Assembly (NCBI GenBank): GCA_037447655.1
Contig: JBBHKE010000505.1
Coordinates: 1-52,948 of the forward strand
Source: Zygnema cylindricum
Lineage: Eukaryota > Streptophyta > Zygnematophyceae > Zygnematales > Zygnemataceae
Reading direction: 5' to 3'
Length of the DNA: 52,948 nt
Shown here one piece after another: positions 47,001 through 52,948 of the stretch. The notes beneath the pieces are model-generated. The model did not search any database, was not told the origin of the DNA, and saw only the letters and a list, made by a program, of their open reading frames with translations. The position numbers were made by a program, and so were the translations under genes. Positions within the stretch are counted from its first letter, which is position 1. Each line of letters starts with the position of its first letter.

Positions 47001-47134
47001 TTTTCTGCCTGACTGCACCGTATCAGTTGTCGTCTCTCTTCGTGTTTCACCTTTAGACTTTAGTTCGTTTCGTTTTGCTTCATTTCGTTTCGTTTTGGTT
47101 CGCCACGTGGCGGCCTCCTGAAGCGCCTCGCAAG

Positions 47135-49258
47135 ATGTCTATTTGGAGCTTTGTGGAGTCGATTCTGCTCGTTATAAATGCGCTGGCAGTTCTTAACGAG
47201 GATCGATTTTTGGCGCCATGTGAGTTTAGGGTTTCTTGTGTCCCTGTTAACCATTCTCATGACCTAATTCCATTGTTTGAACACGTTTTATTCCCCGGTC
47301 GAGACGTTTTTTTGACCTGTTTAAACTTTATTTTTAACCTATTTTATGCAGTATTTTGATCTAATATCTAGACCCTGTTCTGATCGTATTTTTTTTTTTG
47401 GTGTGCTTTTATTTAGTTTATCTTGACGCCATGACTGTTTAAGACATCACACTATTTCATGAAATTTGGTGAATTCCATAACATAGAATATATGCACCGA
47501 AACTTGTACTAAGGGAATGTTTTTTTTTTTTTTTTCCTTTTTCAAACAAGTTTAATTGTTTAACTTGCGGAAAACAGTGGCCGTTGAAGTAGGTATTAAT
47601 TAGGATTTACAGACCCTAAACACCACAGTTTTAAGAGATATTATTTTTCTTTTCATTGGTTCAATAAATTAATGAATTTTTAGGGTAAAAGTTACCAGTT
47701 GTAAGATTTGGTGTTTTTCAAAAATCAGTTGGGGCCATCCTAAATGAGGTGTACACATAAAGGAACACAAACAGAGAACACACAAATTAGTGTGGATCAT
47801 TGTCAAATGGGACATAAATTGATCGTAGTCCGCAACGATTGTTGAAATCTTACTATTCAAGGAAACCATACGCTTAATTTGTCCATTCAATTCCCTGTCC
47901 ACCCTAAAATCTAACCTAACGCAGGCTTACATGGAGCTATGTCACCTTTATGGAACTTAGCAGATTTTTTTTGGAAAATGGGAAAGTAAAATGTTATTTA
48001 ATTATTTAAGGATATGTGTGGTCTCAGAAAGCATTGGTGTTGTGTGTTAAGGCAGAAGCAAAATAGCACTCCTTTTTGGATTTTTAGGCCTTTTTGGATA
48101 AGTTTAGTGTATAATAACCCATAATTAAGACTGAATTTCCATACAAAGTAATGCCTGAATGGCCCACACATAAGAATGTGGCTGAGGAACAGGAAATTCA
48201 GCCTATCGCTATTAGAGTGGATGTTTTCCTCCTATTAAACTCGTCTTTCTTCGTGCACACTTGTTGGATTTTCATTTATAAGTGATAAACCGGAAGGTAA
48301 ATGTAATATTTTTCAATGGCGAGGTTCTGATGAAGGACTAATATACGCAGATAAAATTGGGTTTAAGGGGCCGGAAAAAGCCTTTACTCAGTAGCGACAT
48401 GTGATGTAGTTAGGAATGAATTGAAACTTTTTTGGATTTTGGCAGTGTACGGAAATTGAATGCCCACACATTAATAAGTGTGACCGGCAAAGTGAAATTG
48501 GAACCAAGTGTTTACATATGAGCTAATCTGGAGTATGTCCAAGTGGGCCAGAATGCCCACACCTAAATTAGTGTGGTTTACGGTGAAATGATTCAAATGC
48601 TTATTTTGGACTATCAACATCCATTGTGCCTCTTTCGCAGTTGTACATGCTTATATCCTAAGTAAAATCAATGCCACAGTATTTTTGGTGAAATATATGT
48701 TTATGCTGTGTTCATGTGGGCCCATTACAATCCTTTTTGACTTAGTTTTTTTTTTTTTTTTTGGCTCATTTCTGAAAATTGAGGGGAACAGATGGTTGGG
48801 GTTTTCACGAGATGTCGACTGGAAGGATATCTCCTTTAAAAGGACAAATTATTGGACTTCTTCACGCTGTTCAATACCTACGAGGTATGCCATATGTTAC
48901 AAAGTCATTGAATCCTGTGACTTGCATTACTTTACTTTACTTTATATTTCTGGTTTTTTTTGTTGTTTTGCTGTTTTCTGTTCACAAATGTTTGACTTTT
49001 TCACAAAATATTCGACTCTATTACAAACTATTCGACTAAATTACAAACTATTCGTCTCTATCAATAACATGCAACTCTATGACAAAATTATTGACTCTGC
49101 GTGCATGACTTGGGAGTGTTTTGTTTGTCCATTCATTTTTCTCTCTTCCTGTTTCTTGTAAGAAAGATTGTTTACTTAACAATCATTTTATGATGAATGC
49201 AGTGCCCCTTATAATCGCCAACATCATCACTATATTTACAAAGGTTTTATTCGGGTGA
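47135..49258 (+). CDS. YOS1: YOS1 / IER3IP1 family ER-Golgi transport protein
   Basis: Three exons, 47135-47219, 48792-48884 and 49203-49258, encode 77 residues, the family's usual length. Exon 1 gives MSIWSFVESILLVINALAVL then NEDRFLAP, matching the plant family start. Exon 2 gives GWGFHEMSTGRISPLKGQII and LLHAVQYLR. Exon 3 gives VPLIIANIITIFTKVLFG and stop. Two membrane segments lie at residues 4-20 and about 60-77. Yeast Yos1 binds Yip1-Yif1 on COPII vesicles and is needed for ER-to-Golgi traffic. Exon 1 sits behind a telo-box promoter, and intron 1 carries several hairpin repeats. Confidence 0.95.
47778..48576. repeat. Four CACAC...GTGTG hairpins in YOS1 intron 1
   Basis: Short inverted repeats at 47778-47795, 48164-48181, 48465-48482 and 48557-48576, each an 18-20 base stem-loop of the form CCACAC-loop-GTGTGG. 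The last three are preceded by GAATG or GAATGG. They do not form a regular tandem array. Confidence 0.7.
48160..48275. repeat. Dispersed repeat shared with 5053-5125
   Basis: TTTCTTCGTGCACACTTGTT here and TTTCTTCGTGCACACTTGTC at about 5099-5118, followed by GGATTTT in both. Upstream in both is a CACACAT..ATGTG hairpin and a GAGGAA block. The motif CTATCGCTATTAGAGT between them here matches the inverted-repeat element ends. Confidence 0.5.
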
Positions 49259-51186
49259 TTTATATGTTAAAGGGCAATGTGTAAGCTAGGTGTTGTACAT
49301 AAAAAGGATTTGACTCCCAAGGATAGGAACCATTTTACGAGGTTGTATTTTTGTATGCCCAATTTCCACCGTTCCGTTTTATATATTCGATGTTAAAGTA
49401 GTAGTGTTTTTTTTTTTTGTTGGCCTGTAGAGCCAGAAAGGAATTGTAAAAGTCAAGGCGTTTTTCATTTTTCATGCCGGAAATAATTTCATTTTTTGAA
49501 TTCGTTCAAAATGGCATCTTTTGAGGAGCTCTTGGAAAATTCGTTCTGTTTCTTGTTGTGGCTTTTTTTTTTTTTTTTTTTTCTATTCGGATTCTCGAAT
49601 TTTTTTGTATGGCTGTGATAAAATATTATTTCATCACACGTGTCATATTTGCAAATGTCGCTCAAATTTTCAAAAGTTACTTTGAAGCCCTATGAAATTA
49701 TTTGAATTTTCCTTGTGATTAGATTTTCGAGCACTCTCCCAAGAAGTCTCTTGGAAAGGTCAACTTAGAGGCCAGTTTTGGATGGAGGGGTGTTAGGTGA
49801 AATAGTGTTTCAGACGGTAGTCATCTCTTTGTATGTTTATATTTATTTATTGATTCATGATTTAGTTTAAGTGATAGCAAAGTCAAACATCTTGTTTATG
49901 CCGAGGTACGAAAGATTTGCAACTGAAGTCTAAAAAATGGGAAGGGAAACAGAATCACTTGCATGTCTTCCGATTGTTGTATGAAATTGGAAGATGAAAA
50001 TTTCAATTTTCTGCGCATCCAATAGTTTAATAGAAGCTAAATTACAATGACAAAATAGGCTGCCCACAACATAACAGCTTGCATTTTTTGCTACACAAAC
50101 TTGCAATTGAAAAGTATGGTGCCTCTGAGTGAATCCTTAAGCAGTAAATGCTAATTAAAATCTTTGATCCATTATTGTAAGTAGAAAGTGTGAAGCACAC
50201 AGTTCTTGAATCCGCAAGCTCCACCTCTATGAACTGGAAATGCAGGTCAAACAAGTTCAATCATTTAAATGTTAATACTAATCCAAATAATGATTGATTG
50301 AAATTATCCAATTGTTTATGTTGATGTTAACATAGGGATTCTGACAAATTAAACAAGTTGTCCAAAAAAAAATCATTAAAAGAAGTAGAAATTCCAGCAA
50401 TGCGTGATGGCACAAATTATATCATGTCATGCAATTGCGAGATTGTTCACTTTGACACTACTTAGCAAATTGTTTTAGGACTTTCGGAAGTTAAATTATA
50501 ATTCATCTTTAATTCCATTTTGAGCGGTTCAAGTTAGTATACCCAAACAAAATAATTTACTTATTTTTATTCCAACACGTGCTAAGCTTCCTGGTTCTTA
50601 CGGTTCTGTACCTTGTCCCATTGTAATGAGAAAAAAATGAAAAATATCGAGGTCACTGTTTCAAAAACCTTGATCATGTATGAAATTTTTCTGTGAGTTT
50701 CAGCTCTTAAAGAAAAAGATAATTGCAAAACTGATTTTGAGCATCTGAAAGTGGACACTACATTGTAAATTTCATCCATCCAGAAGTTTTAAGCAATTGT
50801 CCAAATAAAAAAACACCTTTTCCATTTCAAGGATTACACGTTCACAACAATATTACATTGCTTGGAACTCCAAATTACATAAGAAATTGGAATAAAAAAA
50901 GAGAAAATACATTGTCCCATTCTTTATGTGGGCATTGTTTTGAAAAGCTGTGAAAAAAACTAAGCCACACATAACTATTACACAAAATGTACGTTTTTTC
51001 GCACTGCACAAGTAGTTTATCCATAGCTGTCTTTCGACATTTCTAGAATAATCTTGTGCACTCATAAAACGAAACAAAGCTCACAAAACTTGTACACTCT
51101 CGCTCACACGCCAGAATACAGTTTTAGGCAAAGATGCCCAAATCACTCACTCTTACACTATATACACTCAAGTAGTATAGAGAATT
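49259..51186. other. Convergent intergenic region, AT-rich
   Basis: Between YOS1 (+) and the lumenal-type protein (-), so it contains two 3' UTRs. Long T runs (49402-49420 and 49563-49582) and AT-rich DNA with no splice-supported gene. Confidence 0.6.
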
Positions 51187-52823
51187 CTACTGTCCAAGGA
51201 GCTGGCTCCTAACACCCTCCACTCCTTCCTGAAAGGCCTCACCAACCTGCTCCTTCGCCTCCTTCGCAGGACCCCCAAATATATTTCCAAACAAGTTGTT
51301 CAATTTTTCTTCGTTCTTGTTTGGTCCTCCGATTTCCTCCCTTCTCCCATACTCTTCTACCAACTTCTGGGTTGACCGAGCCACAGTATCTGGAGTTGGA
51401 GCTCCACCGACAACTGTACCTTCTTGAGGTACATCTGCGTCAGCCTTTACAGCCAAGTCACCTGCCACCTTTTGAGTGGTTCGCCCAATTTTATCAGCTT
51501 GCTCTTCTACCTTTCCTCCTGCCTTACTCACTTGACTCTTGAGCTCATTTGCCTTTCCGGTGATATTTTCGGCAGATGATCGAGCAAATCCTGGGGCTTC
51601 TGGTACCAAACCATTGAGAGCCTCAGCAGTTTCACCAAACTTTCCTTCTGCTGCGTCTTTCACAGTGTTAAGATTTTCTAAGGTTGCATTTCTTCCTTCT
51701 TGTCGAGCAGAAAGGGCCGCCATGGCTGGATCAACTCCTCCAAGACTGAAACTGATTGCCGCGATTGTTGCAAGAGTCGCCGTGTGTTTCACAATAGATT
51801 TTGTGAAAGACTGTACACAAAAGACAAAAACAGTGGCTTATCAGCGTTGAAAGCACAAATATAAGAATATTGAATATATAGAGTATTGTTGAATGCAATG
51901 GCTTAGTCAATTTCTGAAAGTACAAATGGAAAACAAGAAATAAAGGGACATACACGTTCTCAGACAGAAAAATGTGACAGAGTATTCATGAAAAAGTCTC
52001 AGATCCATAGACTAACCATTTACGAACAAAGGAATTGATTAACTCCTCTCTCTGAGATGATTAATTGCAGATTCGCTAAGAAAAACCATTCAGCTTCAAT
52101 TTTTTTTCAAATGCTTACCTGTGAATCTTCTGAGTTTGAGGCTGCCTCCATTCGCACAACCTGGACAAACAACAACAATTAAAAAGTATAAGACAAAAGG
52201 GCTGTAAAGTTCGAAACAAATAAATACACAATCATTCGCGATCTCGACCTTTTAAGGCTGTGAAACTGACAAGCTCGTTTTCACTTGCACCTCGTTGGTA
52301 AACCATCACATTGCTAAAAGATCGTAAGTTTATGAATTATTCTATGCGGTACTGCGCTCCAGTTTATCTACCTCCATGATAAACATCGACTGTCCTTCTC
52401 TGGAGGATGGCTCTTAAACCATCACCACTTCTCCCATAGATTATTCTCAATGAACTTCATGCATAAGAAATTTATATCTCAAAATCTCGTTTAAAGCTGA
52501 AAGGGGAAGGTCAAAAGTTTGGAACTCAGCTGGCAAGATAATAGAGCCAAAAGTGTGCAAAAGTAACATTTTCAAGAATCCTTGGTAAATAGAAACCATG
52601 CTTGAAAACAGAGAATGTAAACATTAATTCAATCTGAAATTAATGAAAACTACAACCCGAATTGGCATAAAACATGGTTATAAGGAAAAAAACGAACATT
52701 CACGGTGCGGTTAGGAGCTCCAATTTTGACAGAGGAAGCACTTCGACGGCCACTTGCAGTCAACAAGTTGGCTGGTGCACTGGATGCTGACAGCTGGGAG
52801 AGAGCCATTGTCTGAGCAGCCAT
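51187..52823 (-). CDS. Unrecognised helical protein with plastid and lumen-type signals
   Basis: Three exons, read downward: 52704-52823, 52119-52160 and 51187-51810, all phase 0, giving 261 residues. The start MAAQTMALSQLSASSAPANL with TASGRRSASS is a typical plastid transit peptide. A second targeting segment follows, KHTATLATIAAISFSLGGVD then PAMA|ALS: a hydrophobic run ending AxA, as in thylakoid-lumen precursors. The mature part is Ala/Glu/Lys-rich, helical and free of further membrane spans (LENLNTVKDAAEGKFGETAE, ELKSQVSKAGGKVEEQADKI, EAKEQVGEAFQEGVEG), resembling LEA-like amphipathic repeats. I know no family with this layout. The exon 1 donor could be 6 bases later (AAT|GTTCGT), adding two residues. 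Role unknown; lumenal location is inferred. Confidence 0.72.
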
Positions 52824-52948
52824 TGTGAAGTCTTGTTGATGATTCAAATAATAACAATGACGTTTTTAGCTGGAGAATGGAACAAAATCGGAAAGCTGTA
52901 TTCAGAAAAGAAAAAAGAATAAAGAAAAAAAAAAAAAAAAAAACAAAA
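52824..52948. other. Upstream region of the lumenal-type protein, A-rich edge
   Basis: Short 5' region on the minus strand ending in an A-rich run at the window edge (52910-52944). No TATA box is obvious. Confidence 0.4.

Larger units (their letters stand above)
45761..47134. other. Intergenic between F-box/kelch and YOS1
   Basis: Contains the F-box 3' UTR, a decayed relative of the 43893-44096 element, and the YOS1 promoter with a telo-box. No gene seen. Confidence 0.6.

Overview
The window looks like nuclear DNA of a green, plant-type eukaryote, most likely a streptophyte alga. It has short spliced exons with GT-AG introns, AT-rich introns with poly-T tracts, a trimer-type LHCII antenna gene, plastid and thylakoid-lumen targeting peptides, a plant-style F-box/kelch gene, and plant telo-boxes (AAACCCTAA) ahead of two housekeeping genes. 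A WASH-complex subunit makes a land plant unlikely. I do not name a species.

Layout. 128-3289 (-): WASHC3/CCDC53, running off the left edge. 3723-4435 (+): a 52-residue single-membrane-span protein, head to head with it. 4436-8162: repeats, including a degenerate coding repeat and an inverted repeat. 8163-14779 (-): a complete nine-exon inosine/uridine nucleoside hydrolase. 15724-16814 (+): a two-exon LHCII gene, head to head with the hydrolase. 18353-20555 (-): a three-exon fasciclin (FAS1) protein. 20556-22882: a second copy of the degenerate repeat. 22883-28559 (-): an eleven-exon prolyl aminopeptidase with an organelle-type leader. 28948-33101 (+): five-exon RPS5 (uS7), head to head with the peptidase and carrying a 2-base frameshift. 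33102-35766: low-complexity DNA and a 28-bp minisatellite. 35767 to about 38900 (-): an unrecognised membrane protein gene with a proline-rich N-terminal half, coiled coil and C-terminal anchor; it contains an assembly gap. 38901-42043: CpG-rich and repeat-rich DNA. 42044-45760 (+): F-box/kelch gene. 47135-49258 (+): YOS1/IER3IP1. 51187-52823 (-): an unrecognised protein with a plastid leader and a second, lumen-type signal.

The gene models were built by hand from splice signals, reading-frame continuity and recognised family sequence. Summed exon lengths keep frame in every complete model except RPS5. The genes share no pathway; this is an ordinary eukaryotic neighbourhood with several head-to-head pairs. 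The best candidates for something undescribed are the coiled-coil membrane protein at 35.8-38.9 kb, where two acceptors 5 bases apart would select a soluble or a membrane-anchored C-terminus, and the putative lumenal helical protein. Also notable are a WASH subunit in a photosynthetic green lineage, the RPS5 frameshift, a possible in-frame cassette exon in the peptidase, and several small terminal-inverted-repeat elements.
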